Origin: UBA1351 sp965140555
GTDB taxonomy: Bacteria; Bacillota; Clostridia; Lachnospirales; Vallitaleaceae
Length of the DNA: 64,000 nucleotides
Assembly (NCBI GenBank): GCA_965140555.1
Contig: OZ223259.1
Location: 2,046,001-2,110,000 of the forward strand
Direction: 5' to 3'
Below the pieces are notes generated by a model. That model was not told the origin of the DNA, did no database searches, and worked only from the letters and a program-made list of their open reading frames with translations. Both the position numbers and the translations under genes were made by a program. Positions 6,255-15,444 of this stretch are shown here, in pieces. Positions within the stretch are counted from its first letter, which is position 1. Each line of letters opens with the position of its first letter.

Positions 6255-8039
6255 ATGAAAACTTATATAAAACCTATTTTCATAGGACTTATAGGACTTA
6301 TACTGCTTGTTGGTGTATTTGCATTGGTCCTCAAATTGTACAATGATTTTCGTGAATCACAAGATGAGACGGTGCAGGAAGTGCAGATGGATTTGACAAC
6401 CCTTTATCCGGAGGCAACACCGGAGCGGTTGGAAGTGATTATGGACGGGGAACACATTGAACCTGCCCATTATCCGAAATATGTGGGGGATACCTTATTT
6501 ATACCGGTTGATTTAGTCATAGATTATATGAATGATCAGTTTTTCTATGACACAGAAGAAGGTGTGGTGACCTACACGACTATGGATGATGTTATTCGTA
6601 TGCGTACCGATGAACTGACATATACGGTAAATGACGAACCTTTAAAATTAACGATAGGAATGACGACATTTGACGACATGGCCTATTTGCCGGTATCCTT
6701 GCTACAAAAATTTGTACATCATGATTTTATACTGGGAGAAACCTACAGTACGCTTCAAATCGATGATTGGTATGGAGAAAAGGAGACAGGCGAAGTTTAT
6801 TTTGAGCCGGTAGTTTATGATGAGAAGAACCAAGAACCTGTTGGGACCAATAATGTCTATATACGTCAATTGCCGGATGACGCCAGTCCGTATATATATG
6901 AGACATATGTAGGAATGACAGTTCGTATTGTTGGTGAAGAAGGTGAGTTCTATCGGGTGTTGACTCGAGAAGGGTTTAGCGGTTATATCAACAAAGAGTG
7001 GATTCGCTCTGAAACGACTGTTGATTCAATGAAAGAAAAGGTTAGTTCCTATGATGACTTCCCGTCAAAAGAGTTTGACGGGAAGCTAAGTATTGTGTGG
7101 CATCAGGTTTTTAATATGACTGCCAATCAAGCAGTCCAAGAACGTTTTTCAGGAGCTACAGGGTTAGATGTTATTTCACCAACATGGTTTGAGTTGAAAG
7201 GGACAGAAGGGGATGTGCGCTCGATAGCGGATTTAGAATATGTAAGATGGGCACATGCTAATGGATATCAGGTATGGGCCCTTTTTGCAAATTTAGGCGA
7301 TGGCTATACGAGGGCTATGACTTATGATGTCTTGAGTAGTACAGAAAAACGTATGGAAGTGATTCGCCAATTGTTGGCATATGTATCGTTATATGAGTTA
7401 GACGGCATTAATATTGATTTGGAAAGTATTTCTGAGGATACAGGCCCTTATTATGTTCAGTTCGTCAAGGAGCTGTCCGTTTATTTGAAGCAACAGGGGG
7501 TTATTGTTTCGGTAGATGTGCCTGTACCAAGACCTTGGACAGAGCATATGAAGCGGGCTACATTAGGTGAGTATGTGGATTATGTGATTATTATGGGATA
7601 TGATGAGCATTGGTCAACATCACCGGAAAGTGGTTCGGTAGCGTCTATAGGTTTTGCCAGAGAAGGTGTTATAGATACCATGGCTATGGTTCCTGCGGAG
7701 AAAATTGTCCTTGGCGTGCCTTTTTATACGCGACTTTGGAAAGAAGAAACGGTGGATGGAGAACTTCAGGTATCCAATAGCCATTACGGTATGGAATCAG
7801 GACCGGAGAAAATGGCAGAAGAAGGGGCAGAACTTCAGTGGGATGAAGAAACCGGTCAATATTATGGAGAATATGAAAAAGACGGCGCTACTTATAAAAT
7901 GTGGGTCGAAGATGACCGTTCTATAGCAACAAAATTGGAGCTTGTAAGAACGTATAACTTGGCAGGAATGGCCGGTTGGAAAAGTGGCTTTGAAAGCGAT
8001 ACAGTATGGAAAACTATAGAAGAAAGTATGAATCCATAA
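6255..8039 (+). CDS. membrane-anchored glycoside hydrolase family 18 protein
   Basis: The protein has 594 residues; GGAGTGAAGGA precedes the ATG. An N-terminal helix (about residues 7-28) is probably an uncleaved anchor. A copper-amine-oxidase-N-like domain (about 50-170) is followed by a bacterial SH3 domain (about 197-252, NVYIRQLPDD to YINKEWIR). The GH18 barrel runs from about 275 to 590. The catalytic motif DGINIDLE is intact (D383-E390, with E390 the proton donor), and YDEHW and the GVPFYTRLW strand are typical of the YaaH/SleL-type spore and cell-wall group. It likely acts on peptidoglycan or chitin-like glycans outside the membrane. A role in spore germination is possible but not shown. 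Confidence 0.9.
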   Translation: MKTYIKPIFIGLIGLILLVGVFALVLKLYNDFRESQDETVQEVQMDLTTLYPEATPERLEVIMDGEHIEPAHYPKYVGDTLFIPVDLVIDYMNDQFFYDTEEGVVTYTTMDDVIRMRTDELTYTVNDEPLKLTIGMTTFDDMAYLPVSLLQKFVHHDFILGETYSTLQIDDWYGEKETGEVYFEPVVYDEKNQEPVGTNNVYIRQLPDDASPYIYETYVGMTVRIVGEEGEFYRVLTREGFSGYINKEWIRSETTVDSMKEKVSSYDDFPSKEFDGKLSIVWHQVFNMTANQAVQERFSGATGLDVISPTWFELKGTEGDVRSIADLEYVRWAHANGYQVWALFANLGDGYTRAMTYDVLSSTEKRMEVIRQLLAYVSLYELDGINIDLESISEDTGPYYVQFVKELSVYLKQQGVIVSVDVPVPRPWTEHMKRATLGEYVDYVIIMGYDEHWSTSPESGSVASIGFAREGVIDTMAMVPAEKIVLGVPFYTRLWKEETVDGELQVSNSHYGMESGPEKMAEEGAELQWDEETGQYYGEYEKDGATYKMWVEDDRSIATKLELVRTYNLAGMAGWKSGFESDTVWKTIEESMNP

Positions 8040-8080
8040 TATCTTTTTTGTTCTGTACACTTCTTCAAGTCCATAGATTG

Positions 8081-8089
8081 TGCTATAAT
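8081..8089 (+). promoter_or_regulatory. extended -10 promoter of the sua5-upp-tagO cluster
   Basis: TG-C-TATAAT lies 52 bp before the sua5 start, with a weak TTCTTC 17 bases upstream of the -10 box. Confidence 0.55.
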
Positions 8090-8140
8090 ATGGATGGAAT
8101 TGGCATACTTATGAACAGTATGTATCGGAGGAACGAGAAC

Positions 8141-9193
8141 ATGAGTGGACAAACAAAAGTTATAACGGTTGATGACCAGGGCAATCTTGATGCTTCAGCA
8201 TTGAAGGAAGCGGGGGATTTATTAAAGGATAATAAATTAGTCGCATTTCCCACAGAGACCGTCTATGGACTAGGTGCAAATGCCCTTGAAGAACAGGCGG
8301 TTGCCAAAATATATGAAGCAAAGGGACGCCCTTCGGACAATCCCCTTATTATGCATATTAGCCGTAAAGAGTGGGTAAAGGATTATGTAAAAGAGTACCC
8401 TGCCTATGTGGAAGCATTAATGGAAAAATTTTGGCCGGGACCGCTTACATTAGTTTTTAACAAAAAACCTATTGTACCTACAAGTATTACAGGTGGTTTG
8501 GATACTGTTGCAATTAGGATGCCGGATCATGATTTGGCGCGAGCAATTATTGATAAAGCCGGAGTACCTATAGCCGCACCTAGTGCAAATCGCTCCGGTC
8601 GACCTAGTCCAACAACAGGGCGTCATGTGATAACAGATTTGGATGGTCGGGTGGATATGATTATTGACGGAGGCCCGAGTAGAGTGGGCATCGAATCAAC
8701 AGTATTGGATGTCACAGGCGCACGTCCGTGTATACTTCGACCCGGAGAGATTACCGCATCCATGATAGAAGCTGTTGTAGGATGCGTTGATATAGATACA
8801 CATTTGAAAGATGCCAAGGTAGTGCCCAAATCACCGGGAATGAAGTACAAACACTATGCACCTAAAGGAGAACTTAGTCTTCTTGAAGGTGAAGAGACCG
8901 CTGTTGTAAGTTGGCTACAGACAAAGGTTTCAGAGGATATGAAAGAGGGTATTAAATCCGGTATCATGGTGTATGCGCATATGGTAGAACAGTTTCAGAG
9001 TGGATATGTGGTGAATATCGGAAGAAAAGAGCATCCGGAAGAAATTGCGCATTGTTTATTTGATAGCTTAAGATTAATGGATGAGCAAGGAATACAACGC
9101 ATATATGCATTAGCATTAGACTCCGGTGAATTAACAGAAGCTATAATGAATAGAATGCTCAAAGCAGCGGGGAATCGTGTGATTAAAATTTAA
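8141..9193 (+). CDS. L-threonylcarbamoyladenylate synthase (Sua5/YwlC type)
   Basis: The protein has 350 residues from the ATG at 8141, with GGAGG nine bases before it. The frame is open further upstream, but only the N-terminus starting MSGQTKVITVDDQG aligns with the family. The YrdC-like domain (about 15-205) has FPTETVYGLGANA, the KGRPSDNPL loop and PSANRSGRPSPT, and is followed by the Sua5 C-terminal domain. The enzyme makes threonylcarbamoyl-AMP from threonine, bicarbonate and ATP for the t6A37 modification of ANN-decoding tRNAs. It heads a cluster with the Bacillus-like order ywlC-ywlE-rpiB-upp. Confidence 0.95.
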   Translation: MSGQTKVITVDDQGNLDASALKEAGDLLKDNKLVAFPTETVYGLGANALEEQAVAKIYEAKGRPSDNPLIMHISRKEWVKDYVKEYPAYVEALMEKFWPGPLTLVFNKKPIVPTSITGGLDTVAIRMPDHDLARAIIDKAGVPIAAPSANRSGRPSPTTGRHVITDLDGRVDMIIDGGPSRVGIESTVLDVTGARPCILRPGEITASMIEAVVGCVDIDTHLKDAKVVPKSPGMKYKHYAPKGELSLLEGEETAVVSWLQTKVSEDMKEGIKSGIMVYAHMVEQFQSGYVVNIGRKEHPEEIAHCLFDSLRLMDEQGIQRIYALALDSGELTEAIMNRMLKAAGNRVIKI

Positions 9194-9203
9194 GGAGCGT
9201 CTA

Positions 9204-9650
9204 ATGAATCGACTTGCAAGTTACCAAGAAATTATCTTTGTCTGTACGGGGAATACATGCCGTAGTCCTATGGCAGAAGGTCTATTAAGACAATATTTGA
9301 CAGATAATAAGCAAGTGCGTTCGGCGGGACTGATGGTTTTTGAAAGAACACCGGCGAATGCAAAAGCAATAGAAGTGATGGCTAGGCGAGGTATTGATAT
9401 AACCGAGCATCGTTCTACATTGCTGGAACTAGAAGAATGCCAAGCTAAGACCTTGATACTTACTATGACCAGGGGTCATAAAAAGGTGTTGTTACAACGA
9501 GGATTAAGTTGCGATATATATACAATAAAGGAGTTTGCAGGTGATGCCGGGGATGTTGAAGACCCTTACGGAGGAACCTTTAGACAATATGAAGCGTGTG
9601 CTCATGAATTAGAGACGCTGATACAAAAAATAGGAGGCTATGAAGAATGA
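9204..9650 (+). CDS. ywlE: protein-arginine phosphatase (YwlE-like, LMW-PTP fold)
   Basis: The protein has 148 residues, with AAGGAG eight bases before the ATG. The P-loop VCTGNTCRSPMAEG carries Thr at the position that distinguishes arginine phosphatases (as in Bacillus YwlE) from tyrosine phosphatases, which have a bulkier residue there. The general-acid Asp lies in EDPYGGT. It should remove phosphate from arginines added by McsB-type kinases. No mcsB is in this window. The gene overlaps rpiB by four bases. Confidence 0.88.
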   Translation: MNRLASYQEIIFVCTGNTCRSPMAEGLLRQYLTDNKQVRSAGLMVFERTPANAKAIEVMARRGIDITEHRSTLLELEECQAKTLILTMTRGHKKVLLQRGLSCDIYTIKEFAGDAGDVEDPYGGTFRQYEACAHELETLIQKIGGYEE

Positions 9651-10075
9651 TAGGAATTGGAAGTGATCACGGAGGATTTGCATTAAAAGAAGAAATCATT
9701 GCATTCTTGCAAGAAAAAGGATATGATTATAAAGATTTTGGATGCTATGATGCGTCTTCTGTTGACTATCCGGATGTTGCGCGTCCGGTAACAGATGCTG
9801 TCTTGTCAGGAGCATGCACACAAGGTATACTGATTTGTGGAACGGGTATTGGTATTTCCATTGCAGCCAATCGTCGTTCGGGTATTCGTTGTGCGCTTTG
9901 TCATGATCATTTTAGTGCGATTGCGACGAGAGAACACAATGATGCCAATGTTTTAGCCCTTGGTGGACGAACAACAGGTGTAGAGGTTGCAAAGGATATT
10001 GTGTTGGCATTTTTAACAACAGAATTTTCAAAAGAAGATCGTCATGCACGTCGCATCAGTAAAATAGAAGAATAA
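9647..10075 (+). CDS. rpiB: ribose-5-phosphate isomerase B
   Basis: The protein has 142 residues; its ATG overlaps the ywlE stop (ATGA). The family motifs IGSDHGGFALKE, DYPDVARPV, the catalytic Cys in ILICGTGIGISIAANR, and NDANVLALGGR are present. It interconverts ribose 5-phosphate and ribulose 5-phosphate and supplies ribose for nucleotides, fitting the upp and deaminase genes that follow. Confidence 0.96.
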   Translation: MIGIGSDHGGFALKEEIIAFLQEKGYDYKDFGCYDASSVDYPDVARPVTDAVLSGACTQGILICGTGIGISIAANRRSGIRCALCHDHFSAIATREHNDANVLALGGRTTGVEVAKDIVLAFLTTEFSKEDRHARRISKIEE

Positions 10076-10101
10076 TAACGATTGTATTAAAGGAGGCAGT
10101 T

Positions 10102-10731
10102 ATGTCAATATTGAAAGTAATGGATCACCCACTTATCCAACATAAAGTAGGCGTACTTCGTAAGGAGGATACCGGAGCTAAAGAATTTCGTGAGTTAGTA
10201 TCAGAAATTTCTATGTTAATGTGTTATGAAGCAACACGTAATCTTCCTTTAGAAGATATAGAAATTCAAACACCGGTATCAACAACGACAGTAAAGCAAA
10301 TCGCCGGACGTAAGTTAGGAATCGTTCCGATTCTTCGTGCAGGTTTGGGAATGGTAGATGCTATGTTGAGTTTGATTCCGAATGCAAAAGTAGGTCATGT
10401 CGGATTATACCGTGATCCGGAGACATTAAATCCGGTAGAATACTATTGCAAATTGCCTTACGATGCACCGGAACGTGATATATTTGTTTTGGATCCAATG
10501 TTGGCAACTGGTGGTTCTGCATCAGCGGCTATTCAATTTATCAAAGATAAAGGTGTTGAGAATATTCATTTCTTATGTTTACTTGCAGCTCCGGAAGGTG
10601 TTAAACGCCTTCAAGAAGAACATCCGGATGTAGATATTTATGTTGCGGCATTGGATGAGAAGCTAAATGATCATGGATATATTGTACCGGGATTAGGAGA
10701 TGCCGGAGACCGTTTATTCGGTACAAAATAA
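10102..10731 (+). CDS. upp: uracil phosphoribosyltransferase
   Basis: The protein has 209 residues, the usual family length, with AAAGGAGG before the ATG. The sequence shows HPLIQHKVGVLR, the PRPP-binding loop DPMLATGGSA and the uracil-binding tail YIVPGLGDAGDR. It makes UMP from uracil and PRPP. It sits 26 bp after rpiB and 11 bp before the deaminase gene. Confidence 0.97.
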   Translation: MSILKVMDHPLIQHKVGVLRKEDTGAKEFRELVSEISMLMCYEATRNLPLEDIEIQTPVSTTTVKQIAGRKLGIVPILRAGLGMVDAMLSLIPNAKVGHVGLYRDPETLNPVEYYCKLPYDAPERDIFVLDPMLATGGSASAAIQFIKDKGVENIHFLCLLAAPEGVKRLQEEHPDVDIYVAALDEKLNDHGYIVPGLGDAGDRLFGTK

Positions 10732-10742
10732 GGAGAATTTTT

Positions 10743-11219
10743 ATGGATAAGATGTCAAGACCCCAATGGGACGATTATTTTATGGACATCGTTGATATCA
10801 TAAAAAACAGATCCACTTGTCTAAGACGACAAGTGGGAGCTGTTATCGTGCAAGATAAACGGATACTTGCAACCGGTTATAATGGAGCACCCTCAGGATG
10901 CCGTCATTGTGAAGAAGTGGGATGCTTGAGGGAACAGTTGAAAATTCCGTCGGGAGAGCGTCACGAACTATGTCGTGCCTCTCATGCAGAGCAGAATGCG
11001 ATTGTTCAAGCGGCTAAGCATGGTGTATCTATTGATGGTGCCACTATTTATGTAACGGCTCAACCATGTGTTATATGTTCCAAACTGATTATTAATGCCG
11101 GTATTTCGCGTATTGTATATAGCGGAAGTTATCCAGATAAATTATCTATGGAATTGTTGCAGGAGGCAGGGATAAAGGTAGAAAGTTATAAAGGCCCTCG
11201 TGAGGAGATTGTAGTATGA
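10743..11219 (+). CDS. dCMP deaminase (ComEB family)
   Basis: The protein has 158 residues. The zinc and catalytic motifs are HAEQNAIVQAA (HAE) and PCVICSKLIINAG (PCxxC), with a family-typical extra metal-site region (SGCRHCEEVGCLR and a further Cys). It converts dCMP to dUMP for thymidylate synthesis. Bacillus comEB belongs to this family without a proven role in competence. The start follows AAGGAG and the end overlaps the next gene by four bases. Confidence 0.94.
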   Translation: MDKMSRPQWDDYFMDIVDIIKNRSTCLRRQVGAVIVQDKRILATGYNGAPSGCRHCEEVGCLREQLKIPSGERHELCRASHAEQNAIVQAAKHGVSIDGATIYVTAQPCVICSKLIINAGISRIVYSGSYPDKLSMELLQEAGIKVESYKGPREEIVV

Positions 11220-12298
11220 GAGACATGTTCACCCATATAGAACAGTATATTCTGTTTATCGGAGCATTTGCATTGGCTTTTGTTATTGCCGGATTAATGA
11301 CCCCGGTAGCCAAAAAGATAGCGTTTCGAGTTGGAGCGTTAGATCAGCCAAAAGATCGTGGGATGCATACAAAAACGATGCCTCTTGCCGGTGGTTTGGC
11401 TATTTATGCAGGATTTAGCATCACCCTCATTCTCCTTATGCCAGCGGTTGTAAGTGATCAATCGATTCAAATTACAGGTTTATTAATTGGAGCAACATTA
11501 ATCACAATCGTAGGACTTCTTGATGATATTTATTCCTTATCAGCGCGTATACGTGTGGTTTTTCAAGTATTGAGTGCATTGATAGTTATTATGACAGGGA
11601 CGGTCATTACATCGATTTCCATTCCCTTTATTCCGGGGGGACAAATTGAATTTGGGTATTTTAGTACGATTATAACCTTGTTCTGGATTGTAGGAATGAC
11701 CAATGCGGTTAATCTCATTGACGGATTGGACGGTTTAGCTGCCGGAATATCTTCGATTGCGTCTTTAGTCTTAATGGTTATTGCTATTCTCTTTGGGGAT
11801 CCAGCGGTTACAGGTATTGCTATTTTGTTAACTGCTACATTAAGTGGTTCATGTATGGGATTTTTGCCCCATAATTTTAGTCCTGCTAAGATTTTTATGG
11901 GCGATACTGGTTCAACCTTTTTGGGATATGTATTGGCAGTCATCTCTATTCAATCCATGCTTAAGACTTACACAGCCTTGACATTGGTTGTAGCGGTGCT
12001 GATTTTGGCATTACCGATTTTTGATACATTTTTTGCTATTACACGTCGTGTGATGAACCGAAAACCTATTTCAGAAGGTGATCGTGGGCATTTACACCAT
12101 CGACTTGTGGACCGAGGATTAAGCCAGAAGAGGGCAGTTGTAACGATGTATTTGATTAGTGGTAGCTTTGGTATTGCTGCTATTCTTGTCGTGCTTCAAG
12201 ATTTTATGTTGGCAATTCTTATTATAGGATTCCTATTTGCTGTATGGCTTGGAGATATAGGGTTTTCGTATTTGAAAAAAAACAAATTGAGTGATTAA
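11216..12298 (+). CDS. undecaprenyl-phosphate GlcNAc-1-phosphate transferase (WecA/TagO family)
   Basis: The protein has 360 residues and about eleven hydrophobic helices. The diagnostic loops are DQPKDRGMHTKTMPLAGG, the Asp pair in GLLDDIYSL, NLIDGLDGLAAG, MGDTGSTFLGY, and the cytoplasmic HLHHRL motif. The enzyme transfers GlcNAc-1-phosphate (or a related sugar) from its UDP donor onto undecaprenyl phosphate, the first step of teichoic acid or other surface glycan synthesis. The ATG overlaps the deaminase stop. A terminator follows, and the UDP-GlcNAc epimerase gene wecB comes next, consistent with a shared glycan pathway. Confidence 0.92.
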   Translation: MRDMFTHIEQYILFIGAFALAFVIAGLMTPVAKKIAFRVGALDQPKDRGMHTKTMPLAGGLAIYAGFSITLILLMPAVVSDQSIQITGLLIGATLITIVGLLDDIYSLSARIRVVFQVLSALIVIMTGTVITSISIPFIPGGQIEFGYFSTIITLFWIVGMTNAVNLIDGLDGLAAGISSIASLVLMVIAILFGDPAVTGIAILLTATLSGSCMGFLPHNFSPAKIFMGDTGSTFLGYVLAVISIQSMLKTYTALTLVVAVLILALPIFDTFFAITRRVMNRKPISEGDRGHLHHRLVDRGLSQKRAVVTMYLISGSFGIAAILVVLQDFMLAILIIGFLFAVWLGDIGFSYLKKNKLSD

Positions 12299-12308
12299 TC
12301 ACATATAT

Positions 12309-12341
12309 AAAAAAGGCTCTCACTCAGGTGGAGTCTTTTTA
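12309..12341 (+). terminator. intrinsic terminator after tagO/wecA
   Basis: AAAAAG, CTC and CAC pair with GTG, GAG and CTTTTT around a TCAG loop with a single T bulge. It ends the sua5-to-tagO unit. Confidence 0.8.
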
Positions 12342-12343
12342 TC

Positions 12344-12650
12344 GAATTAACACTAAGGAAAGTTTCCTGCCGCCAGCGAAATTTGCTAAAGCAAACCGTG
12401 GCAGAGCCACTTTTCTTGTGCTATAGGAAAACGTAGAATAAGTTAATCCGTAGAGACATCGGATTAACACAGAGGAGGTTTTCCTGCCGCCACCGAAATT
12501 TGCTATGCAAACCGTGGCAAAGCCACTTTTCTTGTGCTATAGGAAAATGTAGAATAAGTTAATCCGTAGAGACATCGGATTAACACAGAGGAGGTTTTCC
12601 TGCCGCCAGCGAAATTTGCTGTGCAAACCGTGGCAAAGCCACTTTTCTTG
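12344..12650 (+). repeat. 116/117-bp tandem repeat, three copies
   Basis: The unit beginning TTAACAC recurs at 12347, 12464 and 12580. The last copy is cut short and runs straight into the wecB ribosome binding site. Each copy contains TTTGC/GCAAA and GTGGC-AAA-GCCAC hairpins. Across each junction lies a perfect GTTAATCCG/CGGATTAAC inverted repeat. Copies 2 and 3 are nearly identical, copy 1 slightly diverged. A worn fragment of the same unit (GTGGCAGAGCCACTTTT) occurs at about 52060. No reading frame is conserved, so the repeats are probably non-coding. Confidence 0.85.
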
Positions 12651-12663
12651 AATGGAGGTAATT

Positions 12664-13767
12664 ATGAAAGTTATGAGTGTTTTCGGGACGCGTCCTGAAG
12701 CAATAAAAATGGGGCCTGTTGTAAAAGCGATTGAACAAACGGAGGGACTGGAAAGTATCGTTTGTGTTACGGCTCAACACCGAAGTATGTTAGATCAGGT
12801 TCTTGAGGTATTTGATATTACACCGGACTATGATTTAGATATTATGAAGGATAAACAATCCTTAACAGGTATTATGACTCGTGTTTTAACCGGTATGGAA
12901 GAGGTTCTTGTCAAAGAGAAGCCGGATATTGTATTGGTCCATGGGGATACATCCACAACCTTTGGTACAGCATTGGCAGCATATTATCAACAAATAGCGG
13001 TAGGACATGTAGAGGCAGGTCTTCGTACCTATGACAAATACCAGCCATGGCCAGAAGAAATCAACAGAAAGCTGACGGGTGGTATAGCCGATGTGCACTT
13101 TGCTCCGACAAGCTTAGCGAAAGAGCATCTGTTAAAAGAAAACGTGGATGAGAGTACAATTTTGGTAACAGGTAATACGGTTATTGATGCCTTGTCGACA
13201 ACTCTTCAAGAAGATTATAAGTTTAATGAAGAACGACTCAATCAAATTGACTATAAGAAACGTAAAGTTATAGCCATGACGGCCCATAGGCGTGAGAATT
13301 TAGGCGAGCCACTCGAGGCCATTTGTCGAAGTGTTCGATCGATTGTTGAAACCCATAAAGATGTGGAAGTCGTTTATGCGGTACATCTTAATCCACTGGT
13401 TCAAGAAGTGGCACATCGTATTCTAGGCAATCATCCGAGAATTCACCTAGTTGAGCCATTAGATTTCGTCGATATGCACAATCTGATGAATCGCTCTTAT
13501 TTGGTTATGACCGATAGTGGTGGTCTTCAAGAAGAGGTACCTTCAATGGGGAAACCGGTACTTGTGTTACGAAATAAAACAGAGCGCCCTGAAGGCATAA
13601 ATGCAGGGGTTTTGAAGTTAGTCGGTTCAGATGAGACAGTCATTGTTGAAACTGCAAACGAGCTTATAACAAGTACTGAAAGCTATAATAAAATGGCAAA
13701 TGCCGTTAACCCCTACGGAGACGGCAAGGCATCTTTACGTATAGCGAGCTATTTGAAGTCACTATAA
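12664..13767 (+). CDS. wecB: UDP-N-acetylglucosamine 2-epimerase (non-hydrolysing)
   Basis: The protein has 367 residues. The ATG at 12664 is preferred over 12652, because TGGAGG lies just before it and MKVMSVFGTRPEAIKM is the normal family start. The motifs VHGDTSTTFG, HVEAGLRTYDKYQPWPEE, TAHRRENLG and the sugar-nucleotide loop TDSGGLQEE are all present. It makes UDP-ManNAc for teichoic acid linkage units or polysaccharides. The tandem repeat sits directly in its leader. Confidence 0.96.
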   Translation: MKVMSVFGTRPEAIKMGPVVKAIEQTEGLESIVCVTAQHRSMLDQVLEVFDITPDYDLDIMKDKQSLTGIMTRVLTGMEEVLVKEKPDIVLVHGDTSTTFGTALAAYYQQIAVGHVEAGLRTYDKYQPWPEEINRKLTGGIADVHFAPTSLAKEHLLKENVDESTILVTGNTVIDALSTTLQEDYKFNEERLNQIDYKKRKVIAMTAHRRENLGEPLEAICRSVRSIVETHKDVEVVYAVHLNPLVQEVAHRILGNHPRIHLVEPLDFVDMHNLMNRSYLVMTDSGGLQEEVPSMGKPVLVLRNKTERPEGINAGVLKLVGSDETVIVETANELITSTESYNKMANAVNPYGDGKASLRIASYLKSL

Positions 13768-13822
13768 ATGAACAAAATGAACAAATGAAAATAGCATTGA
13801 GTATTGGATATAAAATAAGGCA

Positions 13823-13851
13823 TGGACATTGTTTTGATTTCTCTGTATAAT
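13823..13851 (+). promoter_or_regulatory. sigma-A promoter of the ATP synthase operon
   Basis: TGGACA (13823-13828) and TATAAT (13846-13851) are separated by exactly 17 bases. Transcription would begin at about 13858, ten bases before the first gene. Confidence 0.75.
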
Positions 13852-13868
13852 GTGTCTAGGAAGGTAAT

Positions 13869-14117
13869 GTGATAATTGTGAAAACAGACTACAAAATATT
13901 AAAATACTTAGGATTAATTTCACAAATCGGATTGAATATGGCTATTCCTATTTTCATCGGTGTTTTTGTCGGCCATTGGGTAGACACAAAAGCCGGTACT
14001 AACGGTCTATTCCTCATTCTATTCATATTAATGGGTATCTATATTTCGTTCAGAAATCTTTTTACGACAGTACTCAAGAAAATAGATAATGGGAAGAAGG
14101 ATTCTAAAGATGAGTGA
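13869..14117 (+). CDS. atpZ: AtpZ/AtpI-like accessory protein of the ATP synthase
   Basis: The protein has 82 residues from a GTG at 13869, four bases after AGGAAGG. It has two predicted transmembrane helices (GLNMAIPIFIGVFVGHWVD and FLILFILMGIYISFRNLF) with the small-residue pattern of the AtpZ family. These proteins are linked to assembly or Mg2+ supply of the F1Fo enzyme. It opens the operon and overlaps the next gene by eight bases. Confidence 0.75.
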   Translation: MIIVKTDYKILKYLGLISQIGLNMAIPIFIGVFVGHWVDTKAGTNGLFLILFILMGIYISFRNLFTTVLKKIDNGKKDSKDE

Positions 14118-14550
14118 GCAAAAATCAATGATCTACAGTCTAATTAGAAATGTATTGATCATCTGTGGTCTTGCCCTTGTATTTGGTTTATTTGTCGTTG
14201 ACAATAAATTGGCGTACATTTTTGGTGTCCTCATTGGTATGATTGTGACCATTGCTAAAGTATTTATGATGGAAGACAGTTTGAGAAAGGCATTGAACAA
14301 GCCACCTCAAGCAGCAACGAATTATATTCGTGCACATTATTTTCTAAGGTATTTGATTACCTTTATTGCACTGTTTATTGGTGTGTATACACCGAGTATC
14401 CACTTTATCGGACTTATTATCGGATTGTTATCCTTAAAGCCGGCTGCCTATATTCAAGGTCGACTTGAACCGCCTGTTCCCAAAGACGGAAGTATTCCTT
14501 TTGTTGAATGGGAAGACGAGGATGATGAGGAGAAGTCGGATTTTTGGTAA
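14110..14550 (+). CDS. atpI: ATP synthase subunit I (AtpI-like)
   Basis: The protein has 146 residues. The ATG at 14110 has AAGAAGGA eight bases before it; an upstream in-frame ATG at 14089 lacks a site. Four hydrophobic helices (residues about 10-115) are followed by an acidic tail (VEWEDEDDEEKSDFW). AtpI-type proteins aid assembly of the c ring. Na+ synthase operons such as that of Acetobacterium also begin with atpI, and c-ring assembly may matter more here because of the mixed c subunits. Confidence 0.75.
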   Translation: MSEQKSMIYSLIRNVLIICGLALVFGLFVVDNKLAYIFGVLIGMIVTIAKVFMMEDSLRKALNKPPQAATNYIRAHYFLRYLITFIALFIGVYTPSIHFIGLIIGLLSLKPAAYIQGRLEPPVPKDGSIPFVEWEDEDDEEKSDFW

Positions 14551-14645
14551 TCGTGTGTTCACATAGATGTTACTCAGGACGAATCAAGAAGTATAGATTT
14601 GTTCTAAAAAATGCAGGGTATGCATGGTAAAGGAGTTGATTAAAG

Positions 14646-15374
14646 ATGGAGATAGGCATTCATGTGGCCAAAGTATTGCATATCGGTGGTTACGAATTAT
14701 GGATTACTGAGACAATGATTAACACATGGATAATTTGCGGTGTGCTCATCTTGTTTGCACTGATTGTAAACCGATCCATTAAAAATCCTAAAAAAGTACC
14801 CACAGGCTTACAAAACGTTGTCGAGTTTATTGTTGACGCAGCGGATAATTTTATTGAATCTGTTATGGGCAAGCATGCCCCTAGATTCTCGTCATTCTAT
14901 GCAAGTATGTTTTTGTTTATACTGGCAGCGAATTTATCCGGTTTGTTTTTGGGACCTGGAACGTACTTTTACGGCGAACCCAATGGAACCTATATTGATT
15001 TCATGAGACCGCCAACAGCGGATATCGCAACAACTTTTGCATTGGCCTTAATTACGTTCTTTATGACACAAGGACTAGGGATGATGACAAAAGGCTTCGG
15101 TTCATGGGCGAAGGGATTAACGGAACCTATGTGGCCATTGACACCTCTAAATGTTGTAGGTGAACTTGCAAACCCGATATCATTAAGTTTTCGTTTGTTT
15201 GGTAATATTCTTGGTGGAACTATTATTATGGGATTATACTATAATCTTCCATGGTTCTTAATGCTAGGTATTCCATCAGCGTTACATGCTTATTTTGATG
15301 TGTTTGCAGGAGTGCTTCAAGCATTTATTTTCGTCATGTTAAGTATGACATTTGTATCAAGTGCGATGGACTAA
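14646..15374 (+). CDS. atpB: ATP synthase subunit a
   Basis: The protein has 242 residues and five to six transmembrane helices. The essential Arg lies in the penultimate conserved helix in ISLSFRLFGNILGG. It forms the ion half-channels against the c ring. The start ATG has AAAGGAG ten bases upstream. It is separated from atpI by 95 bp with no clear promoter. Confidence 0.96.
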   Translation: MEIGIHVAKVLHIGGYELWITETMINTWIICGVLILFALIVNRSIKNPKKVPTGLQNVVEFIVDAADNFIESVMGKHAPRFSSFYASMFLFILAANLSGLFLGPGTYFYGEPNGTYIDFMRPPTADIATTFALALITFFMTQGLGMMTKGFGSWAKGLTEPMWPLTPLNVVGELANPISLSFRLFGNILGGTIIMGLYYNLPWFLMLGIPSALHAYFDVFAGVLQAFIFVMLSMTFVSSAMD

Positions 15375-15444
15375 TAAGACTATAGGCATAGGATATATTG
15401 CAACTTAACAACATCACATTGAGTGAAGTGAGGTGAAACACAGT

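Noticed and set aside
11563..11943. 126-codon minus-strand frame inside the WecA/TagO gene
   Set aside because: It is a shadow of a membrane-protein gene, with no ribosome binding site or family resemblance.
12344..12650. CRISPR array
   Set aside because: The units are 116 bp, directly abutting and nearly identical, without short repeats and unique spacers, and no cas gene is present.
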